Counted from the stretch's first letter, positions 43,380-56,795 are shown. The stretch: DNA of 64,000 bases from Cunninghamia lanceolata (GCA_027924645.1 BSBN01001017.1:9574501-9638500); one strand, 5' to 3'. Translations and numbers: made by a program. The notes: a model not told the origin generated them from the sequence alone.

Positions 43380-45430
43380 TAGGTTGTTTTAGTACCTTTG
43401 GCTCTCGTAGTCGCGCATTCGGTCTCAGTTTAGCACCTTCGACATCTCTGTCAGTGCCAACAGTTTTCAACTAACGACAGTCTATTTTTGTAGGTTTAGC
43501 ATAGTCGGTCCTCTTTTTAACCCATTCAGCCTCTCTGTTAGTGCAAAAAGTCTCTAGTTTAGCGCTAGAGGTCTCTGTTTTGGTGCCATCGACCTTTGTA
43601 TTAGCGCCTTTGGTCACGGTAGAAACAAAAAAAATTGTCTCAAAATCATATCTAACATTTACATTCTCACTGACTGTTGCTTGCAGGGTTCTGGTTTCTG
43701 ATATTGCAGAGTTCATAAACCTTAATTTTTTTGAAAATCACTCAATTTGTACTATATTTTGGAAAGAATATTTAGGGCTAACCCAATCTTGCATGTTTCA
43801 CATCATTAACTCTATTTTTGAGTCACAAACTATTGTCTAACCTTGGCAAACTAACCTTGCATGTTTTTAGCACCCTTTGTGACCATTTTGTTGCAGGATA
43901 ACTCTGTTTGTGCAAGTTTTTTTCCTCTTTGTCGCATCAGCACATGCGACACCTAGAATAGCACATTCAGTTTCTGAGATAGATAGCCCGCAGGTATAAT
44001 CTCTCTTTTTGTTGTCTCTATTTATTATTTTAGCACAATAGATCATTGTTTTAGCACCTTAGGCCTCTGTTGTAGCACAATAGGCTTCTATGTCAATGCA
44101 ATAGCTCTCTAGTTTAGTGCATCTAGTCTATCTATTAGCGCATTTGGCCTCTATTTTAGTGCTTTCAATCTGATAGAGTTTGTAGGTTTTTGCAAGCATC
44201 TAACACATTTTTGCAGGTATCAAAATGTATGTCCAAGTATCTTTATCCAAACTACTGACTTCTTTTGTGCAGATTCGCAGTCAAAGCCTTGTTTTTACCA
44301 CTAGCCTTTAGTTGCACATTAAGTTTAAAGTAGGGTAAATTTATCTATGTTTTCCATGTCTTGTTTTCTCTTGGACGTATGCTCTCCCCTCACACCTTAG
44401 GGTGATCTTGAGGATCAAAAGTCCATTTGCAAACCTTTTTGTTATTTATATCCCGAAGGGGTTACTTTTCCATGTATGCTCTCCCCTTGCACTTCATGTG
44501 ATCTTGGGTGATCAAAAGTGGGAAATAGTTTCTTCTTAGGGGGCCTACTTGGGGATTTCATCACCCCAAGGGATGACCTCAACCATGTGTTCCAACACGG
44601 GATATAAATATTGTGAGAATCAAAAGACTCACTTTAAAGGCAGGACTCACTCCCCTCTCGCAAAAACCCCAAGACCCTCGGTCTACCGAGACTTGTGTTG
44701 GTTGGATCTTGGGTGGATTGGGACACCCCCATTCATGAACTCATCCCCCGTACCTCACGTATATTGGGACATCCCCTCGAATCTTGTAAAGCCTAGCTAA
44801 GACCTTTTGTTGTCATATCCTCAAAGCATCGCTACCGTAGGAGGAGAAGAGACCACGCTATTACCTCCATTGTCTTGAGTTGGGATAAACTTTGGGCAAG
44901 ACATTTGTCTCCAAGGTAAGGGGTGTAAGGTGGTCCATGACCTTGCATTCCCTATCCATCCAAGCAATGGTAGATGGTATCAAGGGGATGGAAATCACCA
45001 TTTTCTAAAAGTGGAGATTGAAGTCACACCTGAGTGGGTCCATTGGATATGACACTCCTACTTGAATAATTTATAGGATATTCATGTGAATGGTGTGTCT
45101 TCTTTGTCAAAACTTGTAAAATTAAAAAGCCAAAAATCTAATTCCATACATTGATGTTAGGCCATTATGTCTTCTTGCTTGTTTAATCTCTTGCCAAAGA
45201 GTCTTGGAGCCAAAAAGATCAAAAATTTTCCACAAAATCAAACAATTTTAGCCCTTAGAACAGACTATTAGCACCTTTGGTTCTCTGTTTAGCTCCATTG
45301 GGATCCCTATTAGCATTTTTGTCTTGTTTGTTAGCACCAGAGGTTTGTTTGTTAGTGCCTATAGTTTATTCCTTAGCACCCTCGGTTCACTTGTTAGCAC
45401 ATTAGGCTTCTGTCTTAGCGCAATCAGTTC
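43380..45430 (+). repeat. Leader with degenerate 24-nt repeats
   Basis: Non-coding leader with three blocks (about 43390-43620, 44030-44175, 45265-45430) of a unit near TTTAGCGCCTTTGGCCTCTG, 24 bases long. The period shows as an 8-residue cycle in the frame 53882-54238 of the second copy (FYFSTSS, FYFSASG, FYFSSIG, LWFSKSG). Around 44380-44530 a second local duplication is built on GTATGCTCTCCCCT ... GGTGATC ... ATCAAAAGT. Confidence 0.75.
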
Positions 45431-46382
45431 CCATGTCTGACAATCATCCACTTAATCCTTAGCCATAATCCATCTTCATCACTCAATCCCAATCCAATCA
45501 CTTATCCTATTCATCCTAATCCATCCCAATCTAAATCAATATCAATCTTAGATCATACCCTCTATCCATTTCATCATCCTAATCATATATCTTATCCATC
45601 TCATCTCCTAATTCTCTTACACATCACCCATAGTCATCCTAATCATCCATCCTTATCCATATCATCATTCAATCATATTATCACTTTCATTCACATCATC
45701 CAATCTAATTCTAATCATATCCACCTCATCCTTAATTAACCACATCATCATTCAAACCACCTATCCTATTCATCTTCAAATCATCCAACTTCTCCAAGTC
45801 ATAGCCAACCCATCATATCCTATTCATCCCAACTATCCTAGTCATCCATTTTATCTATTTATCATTCTTAGTCCAATTCATCATCATCATATTGATCCAG
45901 TTCCCTTATCCACTTGATCACCCCTCATCCATTAACCATTTTCCCATTAAACATCCCAACCCCTAATCCTTAATCAACAAATTATCATTTGAAAATAAAA
46001 AATTGGTTAAGGACTTAGTCTCTTTCACACTCCATCAACCTTTCATCCAAAATCCCAATCACAATTATCCACATCATTATAAAAAAAAAATCCCTCATCC
46101 TTATCCATAAACATCCATTTCCAATCCATCCAATCAAAAATCAAGACGCTAGTTGATCATTATCAACCTTTATCCAAACTTGCTTAAGAAAGTTAGTCTA
46201 TCTTAAGTAAAAATCAAATCAATCCAATCAACTTTCTTTCTTAATCTCGTTATTCTACCTTAATTATAGAGAATCATCCATCCTTCAAATCAAATCAAAT
46301 CATTCTAAGGTCTTGAAATTTAATCCCTAAGCTACATCACACTCATCCATTACCCTACATCATCTCATATCCTTCCAACACC

Positions 46383-48341
46383 ATGGATCCTTATGAAGAA
46401 ATACAACAATTACAAAGACTTAAACATACCTATGAGGGTTTTGATCCTATCACTAAGGAAAAATGCAAAAATGTGATTAGTGATATTCCCTTAGCACATT
46501 TCATCATTGGAGATTCCCAAGCTCCTATTACATACACATCACCATCCTATATGTCATCCCCATCAACCTCATATCAACCTTCATCCCCTTATGTGACCAT
46601 TCCTTCCAACCTATCAATACCTCTAAGCTATCCATCCCCCAACCATTGATTTGCTACCTTTGATCAAGGGAACACCAACCTAGCACACAATATTACCAAG
46701 CAACTTATGGCCAAACTTGAAAGCTTACATGCACAACCATTTTCCTATGTGAATCCCCCACATTCCAATCCCAATCTTCCATATATCCCTCCATCCACGT
46801 CTCAACAACCATTTTCCCATTTGCATCCCCCACCTTATAATCCATCAATCCCTCCATCACAATAGCCCTCCAATCCTATCAACCTTAATCCATCATCCTA
46901 TGTACCTCACAATCCATCAATCCCTATACTCCTATCACCATATCCCTTCAATCCTCCTAGATCTAACTCTTTGATCCACTTATCTCCCAATCCATCAATC
47001 CCCATCATCCATCCACTATCTAATCCACCATCAAACCTTCCAAGTCCCAATCCATCAACCAAAGAATCCTTGAAGAATCTCATCCAAAGAATATTAGCAA
47101 AAAATGAAAGCAAAAGCAAAGATATCGAGTCCTCCAAATCCACTCACCCTATGGCATCCCATACCTCTCCAACACCACCATGTAATCCAATGCCCATCTT
47201 GGAGCCTACCCAAGAACCACCACTATGTAATCCCATCACCCACCCACTCAATCCTAATCCTAATCCTACAACATCGGCCATCATTATCCATCCATTATAT
47301 TATCCATCTCATGCCTCTCCTAATCCATCAACCCCTAAACTCATGAAGGATGTGATCTAATGGTTGTTAGCAAGGAATCAAACACCATCATGAATTGAAA
47401 AATCTCCTACCATAAGCCCAAATCAAGAACCATCATGTAGCCATGTTGAGGAGCCCATCCAAGAACCTATCACATCCATCCAAGTCACTTCCACTTCCAT
47501 GCAAATGCACGAGCCAACCTCCTATCCTAATCAAGATATAAGCATCCCATCTAATCCCATCCCCAATTCCCTCCCATCTAGTGATCAACTTATCCACACC
47601 AACCTTATCACCTCTACCACAACACCCTTTATTAATCCCACAGCATCTTATATCACCCCTTTATCATCCCCCGTTGATCCTTTACCACCACCTATCAATC
47701 CCATTCCAATTTTATCCTTTTATTCACTTGGACAAAACACCTTCATTCGCGGTGGCTCTCTCATAGGAGGTGAACAACTTCCACCCACTACCCATCTTTA
47801 TCCAACAAATAATGGACTCATATCTTATTTCCAAAGCCCCAAATATCCCATTGCATGTCACCTACTCCAAAACATGAACTATCAAGGAAAAGGTTTAGGC
47901 CTTCATGAACAAGGTATCTTGGAGCCCATCTACACCATGTTCCATACAAGATCGCATGGCCTTGGCTATACATCCCAAGGAAAACAATCCACCCATGTTG
48001 GTACCACCCACACACCTCATAAAGCCACTCTTCATAACCCCAAAATCCATTCATCCAATCATCGCACCTCCAAATCATATGTCACCATCCCTCCTCCATT
48101 GTCATATCATTCACAAAAGCATGTGACCATACATATCCCCCCATCAACTTTACCTCCACTCCTCCCAACTCCCAATATCGCTATCCTCCCATCCTTCCAA
48201 CTCCCATCCATAAATCCTCATCCCATAAATCCTAATCCCCTAAAATCCTTCATCATGACCAACAAATGCACACATCAACCAAACTTGAAGCTATCACAAA
48301 CCCCATGTGATTCAAAAGTAAAAGTTTGGATGCCTCCATGA
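46383..48341 (+). pseudogene. Element 3 proline-rich protein with G-patch
   Basis: One frame runs about 653 codons with a few stops (about 46647, 46863, 47358, 47391), each explainable by C-to-T change (TGA from CGA, TAG or TAA from CAG or CAA). The start MDPYEEIQQLQRLKHTYEGF is followed by a long Pro/Ser/Asn-rich low-complexity region with PNPS units. Then comes a G-patch at 47859-47969 (NMNYQGKGLGLHEQGI, LEPI, HGLGY). G-patches bind or activate RNA-associated proteins. In plant gypsy polyproteins and in some retroviruses a G-patch lies near the protease. Here no protease is seen. I regard it as the element's only protein, function unknown. Confidence 0.72.
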
Positions 48342-50763
48342 ATAAAGAGAAAAATCCACAAAAGCCTCAAGATCATCATGTCATAAGACATCGATGTATA
48401 ACGCCAAATCAAAAACCCAAAAGGCTACAAATGCTCACACCACCAAAAACAAAAAAGAAGTCAATCCTAATGAAGCATCCAAATCCCAAACATCCTAAAC
48501 ATCCCACTCCCCATCAAATCCCACAAATCCTAAGTCTATTTGGGTCCCTAAAACCCCAAATCGGCCATCCAAAAATCCCCTATCTCGATCCCCATTACTA
48601 CCCACCCCACATCCACAATATAAGCTTCAAAATGCATCACGATATGTGCAAACATTGGTCTTGGTTCCTCTCGACCCCACAACATTCCCACATACCTTTA
48701 TCTCCCCATCTTATTCCCATTATCCCACATATCTCCCCCATCACATCCCTATGGACCATGATTTTGCATAATCCACATCATAATCCATCATCATAATCCA
48801 CATCATAATCCATCATCCTCGAACCATCGATAATCCACCTTACAATCCATTATCCACCATCCACCATCCATCTCATGCAGTCATCTACCAACATCCATGC
48901 ACATAATGTTATTTCACATGGTCCATGTGTGAAAACTATCCAACATGGGACAACATTATCCTTGTTATGGAAATAGACGCTAGAGTCCCCATTCCATAAA
49001 AAAGCAAAAAATCAAAAAATCAAGGAAAAAGCAAAAAAAGTAAATAGAAAAAATCCATCCAATAGTAAAAACCACTCCTTCTGGTACTGTGGGAAAGTGC
49101 CATGATGAAAACCCCTTGTGGGAATCATCTGTAGCCCCTTTCCCATCCATTTGTATCCCATACTTGGGGGCAACATCATACCCTTCACCCACATCCATAA
49201 CATCCTTTTTACATATCATATCCATTATGTATCCTTATCCTATCATATTCCTATCTGCCATCTTCATATTTATCCTATCATCCCCCATCCATCCTATCTA
49301 TTATATCTTCCTCCCTATCTTATTGCCATTAGATATTGATAAAGACAAGGGAAAAATATCAAAAACATGCTTTGGACACCTCTCGACATACGTCCCTTTC
49401 CAAGCATACTCTCCATTCATCCATCTACTACAAAGTCTATCCATCCCTTCCAAGCATTCGCCCATCATACAAAATCCTAAGCATCATACCTAGAATGGGG
49501 CATATAATTCCTATGCAACATAGCCTCTAGCGATCATCTTGAACCCCTCCATCCATCTATCATGTATCCCCCATCCTATCCCTTATCCCCATATATTCAT
49601 CCATGTATCATGAATATCCTATCCATCAATCATGAATATCCTATCCATCACCTTACATCGCCGATCTCCCCATTCAATCATATTCACCCTCACCTCTGGA
49701 CTCGATGTTCCCTCGTCATTTGGTATCCAGCACCTAGGCTATCCAAACACAATCCAAGGCAGTCATCCCATACTAAAACCATATCTTATCCAAAAAATTC
49801 AAAAATACCAAAAACCCACAAAACATCAAAAAATCCAAAAATCCCAAAAACATTCAAAAAATCAAAAAAACCTCAACACAATACACTCGCTACACATACT
49901 ATTAAATCATCCTCCCTTCACAAAATCATCAACTATCAAATTAGCTTCAACCACAACTTATGGCCTATATCTTTTTGCCCATCCTTTGATTTATCCTAAT
50001 CATCCATCGATTCCTGTCTTAATGGATATATCCTTCCTACAATAGGTAGAATCACCTATCCACACCCATCTTAGCAAGAGATACAATGACTACTTGTTTG
50101 GTCAGTTAGTCTTTTAGTTATTGATTTTATCTTTTGTTCTATTCAACGATCATTTCAAAACTACATTGATCTCACTATATCATGGTAAGTGATGAAATAT
50201 CTAGAATGGGGCATGGTCATTGCTTTCATATGTTGTGCTTATGGGCTGTTCTCATTACTCCAATTTAGTATTCATATCTTGTGAATAGCAGGGTCGATTC
50301 TAGCATATTGATCTCCTTGTGCATCTAAGGTTCCTCATACCTTTTGTGTACTAAGGGCTTATGCTATGGATCCCCCTCATTCGTCTAGGCAAGGTTGTAC
50401 TATCAGGCATGCATGGGACCATCCTATTATTTACGTGTCTAGTTCATGCAAAGGATGAATAAACATCATCACCCTGGTCTTTTATACCTTGGTGAAAATA
50501 TCCTCTTTGCTAAAAGAAACTTAGGATTGCCCTAATAATACATCAGCACAACACCCATTACCAAATCAATTCATCAACCACCTCATCCCATCAAACAACT
50601 TCCATTCCATCCCTTATCCTTCCCCCTTCCTAACCAACCTGTTTCATCTATTTTGAGAGCACACCCATGTTCTTGCAACCCGTCTGCCCTCTCAAATAGG
50701 CATCAATCCAACACTATATTTTAAACTTCTTTGAAATAATGTTACTTAGTTGCAACACCATTT
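48342..50763 (+). other. C-rich downstream region of Element 3
   Basis: Frames at 48326-48796, 49089-49493, 49562-49999 and 49632-50045 are open mainly because the strand is rich in CCATCC, TCATCC and CCAAAA words and poor in G. Their products are His/Pro/Ile-rich low complexity without a recognised fold. I do not call them genes. Confidence 0.55.
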
Positions 50764-50778
50764 CAAAGAGGGGAAAAA
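50764..50778 (+). promoter_or_regulatory. Element 3 polypurine tract
   Basis: CAAAGAGGGGAAAAA lies directly before the second LTR start (TGTAAACACTT at 50779). It confirms the LTR boundary and + orientation. Confidence 0.75.
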
Positions 50779-53225
50779 TGTAAACACTTGAAAATGTTTT
50801 GACTCTGCAAGCCACTTTCCCACTATTATGTATGGAAAAGATGAATGAAGGAGATGAGCATGCATACCAAATCAAACCCTCTTCTACAATAACATTCAAG
50901 GACAAGACCAAGATAAAATCACAACCAAGGAGAGGTGGACTCAACTACAGGTTTGTGCTCTTGTTTTCTATGGAAAGATATGATTTAATCAAGCCTTTTA
51001 TCAAACCCTAGGTTAGATATGCACTAAACCCTAGTTCTATAATGAACAAACCATAACTTTCAAACCTTGATAGATATGGGCAATCCAAAAGAAGCACTGA
51101 GATCAGTGAACAGAGGATAACCTGATTCTAGAAGTAGAAATGTCAAAGGACTCCAAGGTGGGTGCCCAAGTCTTAAAAGTCAAAATCTTCTGAAACCTGA
51201 AACTAGAGAAATGTCGTAGAGAGTGTCTAGATGCCGGATTTAGTGTTTGTTTCAGCAAGAGGATGTTGAGGTGGGCGTCTAAGTCTTCCATAGAGGAATT
51301 TCCACAAACAATTTTTGGATCTTGAAATCCTTTCCTTTACACAACCCTCTTGTACCTTCACTTCTTCAGTCTTCATACCTGTAACCTGCACACAAGAAGA
51401 AAAGGGGTTTGGGGGTTGTGGTGTTTAGGGATTTGCCTCAGTCAAATCTTGGGATATTATTCAAGCTTCCCAACATCTTTGTTAGAGAGAGAGCATGCCC
51501 TAGCAGGGCAGAGGCTAAAGATAAACCAAATTATGAAATGATTCTAACAATAATGATGTCACCTCAGAGGTGAATCCCTTAGGAAAATGGAGATTCTTCA
51601 ACTCATAAGGAGATGGATGATGATTCTAAATCAGCAAAAACACACACCATACAAATACAAATCTGTAACAATAACACAATGAATACCTTAAATGCTCTTT
51701 GTTGCAATATCATAAGTTCACAATATCTATCTCTAGGTTCCAAATGAATTCAAAACACACTTATATATTCTTTCCCACTAACATTCATGAAAATAATTGA
51801 AAGAGTCAACAAGGAGAGACCCATTTAAAGGTCCTATGCCAACATGTATTAAATTTTGCCCCGACCAATCATAGAAGACTTGGGCGCGGACACCCAAGTC
51901 CCAAGGTACCTTTTTGGTCTGGGGTAAGGCATAAAATGTGCCCCAAGTTCCCATTTGACATGGGTTTCAGGGGATTTTGCATCGAGACAAATATTTTGCA
52001 TGTAGAGTGTTAACACGAGGACCTAGGAGCTAAACTAGGAGGTAAAAAGGAATGTGTCCACTTTTTACTTCATAGCACCCACATCCTTACACTAATAATT
52101 ATCCCTTCCACCAATTAATTAAATAAAATCAAATTATTTAATTAATTCATCCTAAGCCATCAATCCCTAGCTATTCATCCTGAATGATTCACTTGTAACA
52201 AATTAATTTAATTAATCTATTACTATACCTTAGACATCATCCACAATTAATTGAATAAATATTCCTAATGTTTATTTGATTAATTTCCCTCATCCCCTAA
52301 CCTAGATTAATTAAAGAAAGCATGCTTATCTAATTAATCTCCCCTAGCCTATGACCTGAACCTAGCCTAATTGAATAAATATCAATTATTTAATTAGCTA
52401 AGTTCTAATTTACCTAGCCCCAAGACCCAAATTAATTAAATAAACCTTTATTAATTAAGTTTAACCATTAATTAATCCCCCCACTAATTCCAACAACTAT
52501 ATTAATTAAGTTAAACACTTAATCAATTGGGTCAAACCTTGATCAACCCATCTCCCCACATCCTTTAAATAAAAATCATTTTTTTATTCAAAGGGGTCAC
52601 ATGACTCTTCCACCTCACCTTTCCTTTTCCATGTTAGAGATCTTTTTAATAAAAATATCTCACACATGTGTTTTCCAAATAAACATGTGTCACATGTCAT
52701 CCCATTCACCAATAAACCTTTTTTTTTTTATTTCACCCTCTCCCACATGAATGAATTTTTTATTCATTCATATGTCTTAATCAAAGCCTTCCCAAGGTGA
52801 ATTTAAAATTCCAAAATAATCTCAACCCTCCATTCTGATTGATGAAATCTTAACCCTCCATCTTATCTCTTCATCTCCACCATTGGATTTCAACTTTCAA
52901 TCCCAACCATTGATCTCAAATCCCCTCCAAAATGCCTATAAATACAAGCATAATCCAAGTCATTTACACATCAAGTCTTTGGCATCCTTACCATGCCAAA
53001 ATCATTATCCACTTGCTAGCCTCAATCCCTTATCAAATCCATGTGTTGATTCACTAAGAGCAATCCACATACTTTCATACTTGGATATAGCTAGGAGTGA
53101 CTTGGGTGCATCTCTCCTCCACCTTATCAAGGAGAAAAGGAGATTGGAAGGCTTGAAGGTATAAATCTCTTGTATTTTTGAGTTTCCTTTATGTTTGTTT
53201 TGTCTTCACTTTTCTTTCATCTTCA
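50779..53225 (+). repeat. Element 3 second LTR, interrupted by a nested insertion
   Basis: Bases 50779-50823 and 52083-53225 align with the first LTR; 50824-52077 is foreign. It ends TCTTCA before a second primer site at 53228. Confidence 0.85.
50824..52077 (-). mobile_element. Nested insertion, probably a solo LTR
   Basis: A 1254-bp insert sits in the Element 3 LTR with a 5-bp duplication CCCAC (50819-50823 and 52078-52082). A 5-bp duplication and ends TGCTATG ... CATAATA (minus strand; TA where CA is expected) fit a solo LTR. A minus-strand TATATAAG motif lies at about 51753-51760. No coding sequence is recognised; frames of 62-76 codons are probably chance. Confidence 0.72.
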
Positions 53226-54970
53226 TTTGGCATGCCTAGTGGGACCCTGTCCCTGTTACTAATCATTTTCTTGTGAGTTTTTAAAGTTTCTGTCGTGCAG
53301 GTCAGTTTAGCGCCTTTGTCTCTCACAGTCACGCATTCGGCTCTCAGTTCAGTACCTTTGGCATCTCTATTAACACCAACGATTTTCAACTAATGATAGT
53401 CTATTTTTCCAGGTTTAGCGCATTCAACCTCTCTATCAGTGCAAAAGGTTTTGGTTCAACACTAGAGGTCTCTGTTTCAGTGCATATGACCTCTATATCA
53501 GTGACTTTGGTCACGACAACAACAATTTTTTTGTCTCAAAATTATTTCTAACATTTGCATTCTCACAGACTATTGCTTGCAGGGTTCTGGTTTCTGATAT
53601 TATAGAGTTCATAAAGCTTAAGTTTTCTGGAAATCACTTAATCTACTATATTTTAAAAGAAAATTTAGGGCTAACCCAATCTTGCATGTTTCACATCATT
53701 AACTCTATTTTTGAGTCACAAACTATTATCTAACCTTGGCAAACTTACCTTGCATGTTTTTAGCACCCTTTGTGACCATTTTGTGGTAGGATAACTCTGT
53801 TTGTGCAGGTTTTGTTCTCTCTATTGTGTCAGTGCCTGTGGAATGCAGAACAATGCATTCAGTTTCTAAGACAGACAACCCGTGGATATAATTTTTCTTT
53901 TTGTTGTCTATGTTTATTATTTTAGCACAATAGATCATTGTTTTAGCACCTTAGTCCTCAGTTGTAGTGTAGGAGGCTTCTATTTTAGCACCTCAAGCTT
54001 CTATTTTAGCGCCTCAGGCTTCTATTTTAGCTCAATAGGTCTCTGGTTTAGCAAATCTGGTCTGTCTGTCAGCGCATTTGGCCTCTGTTTTAACGCTTTC
54101 AGTCTGACAGTGTTTGCAGGTTTTTGTAGGCATCTAACACATTTTTACAGGTATCAAAACATCTATCCAAATATCTTTATCCAAACTACTAACTTGTTTT
54201 GTGTAGATTTGCAGTCAAAGCCTTGTTTTTACCACTAGCCTTTAGTTGCACATTAAGGTTAAAGGAGGGCAAATTTATCTCTGTTTGCTATTTCTTGTTT
54301 TCTCTCATCGTATGATCTACCCTCACACCTTAGGGAGATCTTGGGGATCAAAAGTCCATTTGCAAACCTCTTTGTTATTTGTAATCCAAAGGGGTTACTT
54401 TTCCACATATGCTCTCCCCTTGCGCTTCGTACGATCTTGGGTGATCAAAAGTGGGAAGTAGTTTCTTCTTAGGGGGACTGCTTGGGGATTTCATCACCCA
54501 AAGGGATGACCTCAATCACGTGTTCTAGTGAGATATAAATATGGTGAGAATCGAAAGACTCACTTTAAAGGAAGGACTCACTCCCCTCTCGCAAAAACCC
54601 CAAGACCCTCGGTCTGTCAAGACTTGTGTTGGTTGGAGCTTGGGTGGATTGGGACACCCCTATTCATGGACTCATCCCCGTACCTCACATATTTTGGGAC
54701 ATCCCTAGAAGCTTGTAAATCCTACCTAAGACCTTCGGCTATCATTTCCTCGGTGCATTGCTATCATAGGAGGAGAAGAGCCCACACTATTACCTCCATT
54801 TTCTTGAGTTGGGATAAACTTTGGCCAAGACATTTGTCTCCAAGGTAAGGGGTGTAAGGTGATCCATGACCTTGCATTCCCTATCCATCCAAGCAATGGT
54901 AGATGGTATCAAGGTGATGGAAATCACCATTTTCTAAAAGTGGAGATTGAAGTCACACCTAAGTGGGTCC
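53226..54970 (+). repeat. Second, truncated leader copy of Element 3
   Basis: It aligns with 43304-45041, including the primer site (53228-53246) and two blocks of the 24-nt repeat (about 53305-53520 and 53925-54110). Homology ends at GTGGGTCC (54970), where the 1.2-kb tandem unit begins. Confidence 0.85.
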
Positions 54971-56174
54971 GTTTATGGGGACAAGCTAGGTTGGAATTAA
55001 CAACCTGACACCTCATGTGCATGTAATATGGAGAAGAGTCTTCTTGAGTCTTGCTAATATGATTATATAGTCATTCTAATCTATTAAATTTTCTCCTTGT
55101 AAACAACATTTGTGAGCTTAATGTACATCTATTCATGAGTTCCCTTGTTATAATATATGTAAGTAATTTAATGATTATTTCATTTCTTGTTCTAATTTAT
55201 AGATATAATCATATATTAATTGATTTCCTTAGACACTTGCATCACATGTGCTTCATCTTGAGCTAGGACTAACAATTATATGAGTGGTTCCCTTGTGTTT
55301 ATAGATGGAACTCAATATGTTCATGGTTGTTTCTCATATTAATTAGTTATTTTTCCTATCCCTTCATATCTCTTTCCCCTCTTCCCTCCCACTTCATTTC
55401 CCTTTCTCTCTTCCCATAATCCTTTTCCCTCTTTCTTTTGGATTATATTAGGATAGAATAGGATTGGTTTAGTTTAGTTTTGTATTCTTATGCCTCATAA
55501 CTACACCTTTCCATGAGGACATGTATTCGCAGTCAAATTTAAGTCACTCTTCTATGTATAAGTCGCTTCTTTCATGAGGGAAAATAATTTTCTATGCATC
55601 CACCACTAAAACATTAATCAATCTAACACTCATAATAGGCCCCTTACTAAACAACATCTCATATACCACTATGTTATTCATGAGTAGCCAAGACCAAACA
55701 AACCTAAGACCTTAGGAAGTCTTCCAAGTCTCCTTTCAAGACAAGTTTTAGTTTCCTAGCTCATGAGGTTGGCTTGGATGTAGTTTCATGAGCTAGTTGT
55801 GCATGAATTTAATGATCACTAAATATGTGCCTATCTGAGATGTTCAAAATATATGATCTTTATTATATATATGATTATATATGATCTCACCTACTACACT
55901 TAATATTAAATGATCTCCTTTGTTAGATATTTGTGCTTGTTCTCTAGGACTCCTTCAATGTCAAATCTTATGAATAAGGCTAATTAGATATGGATGGTAG
56001 CTAATAGTATTGTAAATGGTTGAATTCAAAATATGCACTTGGACATGAATTCTCTAGAATTCTAGAATTTATTATTGCTATAAATTTAGGGAGATATTTT
56101 TCATTGTATCATGGGCCCAAACTTCTATATATACAATGGCTATGTGTCATTATGAAGGTTGGAAGTTGTAGGAT
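54971..56174. repeat. 1.2-kb tandem unit, copy A
   Basis: It begins GTTTATGGGGACAAGC and is repeated as B (start 56175, GTTTTTGGGAACAAGC) and C (start 56796, GTTTCTAGGCATAAGC). It contains a pyrimidine-rich CCCTCTTCCCTCCC stretch (about 55375-55440). No coding sequence is recognised. Confidence 0.82.
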
Positions 56175-56795
56175 GTTTTTGGGAACAAGCTAGGTTGGAA
56201 TTGAAAGCTTGACTAATATTCATGTACTATGGTGAAGAGACTTTTTTGAGTCTTTCTAATCTAATTGTAATCAACATCTCATCTGCCACTATGTTATTCA
56301 TGAGTAGACAAGACCTAGTAGGCCTCAAACCTCGATAAGTTTTCTTAGTCTCCTTTCAAGAGAGTAGTTAGTTTCCTAACTGATGAGCTTGGCCCATGCA
56401 ACCTCATGAGTCGGTCGTGCATGAATTTGTTGATCACTAAATGTGTTCCTATCCAAAATGTTCCAAAATATGTAGTCTATGGAGAACAAGGACTTGATTA
56501 GATGTGATCTCACCTACTATACTTAATATTAGATGATCTCCTTTGTTAGAGATTTGGTCTTGACATTTACCAAGACTCCTTAGATGTCAAATCTTTTGGA
56601 CAAGGCTAATCAGATATAGATGGTAGCTAATAATATAGTAAATGCTTGAATTCAAATATGCACTTGGGAAAGAAATCTTTAGAATTCTAGAATTTATTAT
56701 TGCCACTAAGTTAGAAAGATATTTTCATTATATCATGGGCCCAAACTATATATACAATAGGTATGTGTTATTGTGAAGGTTGGAAGTTGTAGGAT
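56175..56795. repeat. 1.2-kb tandem unit, copy B with internal deletion
   Basis: It matches the first ~95 and last ~525 bases of copy A; about 570 central bases are missing, joining CTAATTGTA to ATCAACATCTCAT. Confidence 0.8.

Larger units (their letters stand above)
42108..54970 (+). mobile_element. Element 3: non-autonomous LTR retrotransposon with G-patch frame, tandem LTR arrangement
   Basis: The order is LTR (42108-43303), primer site, repeat-rich leader, a proline-rich coding region with a G-patch (46383-48341), further C-rich sequence, polypurine tract, LTR (50779-53225, split by a nested insertion), a second primer site and a second leader copy ending abruptly at 54970. No protease, RT, RNase H or integrase was recognised in 7.5 kb of interior, so it needed another element's enzymes. 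The primer site nearly equals that of Element 1. The LTR-interior-LTR-interior order suggests unequal recombination between two copies, then truncation. No target duplication can be tested because the right end is lost. Confidence 0.83.

Noticed and set aside
42108..45041. Reading Element 3 as having 2.9-kb LTRs
   Set aside because: The homology does extend that far, but a primer site of known type follows 43303 and no matching target duplication or primer site is found at 45041/54970. A tandem arrangement explains it better.
50821..52082. A CACTA transposon (insert region begins CACTA)
   Set aside because: The right end lacks TAGTG, and the 5-base CCCAC duplication fits an LTR insertion rather than the 3-base duplication of CACTA elements.
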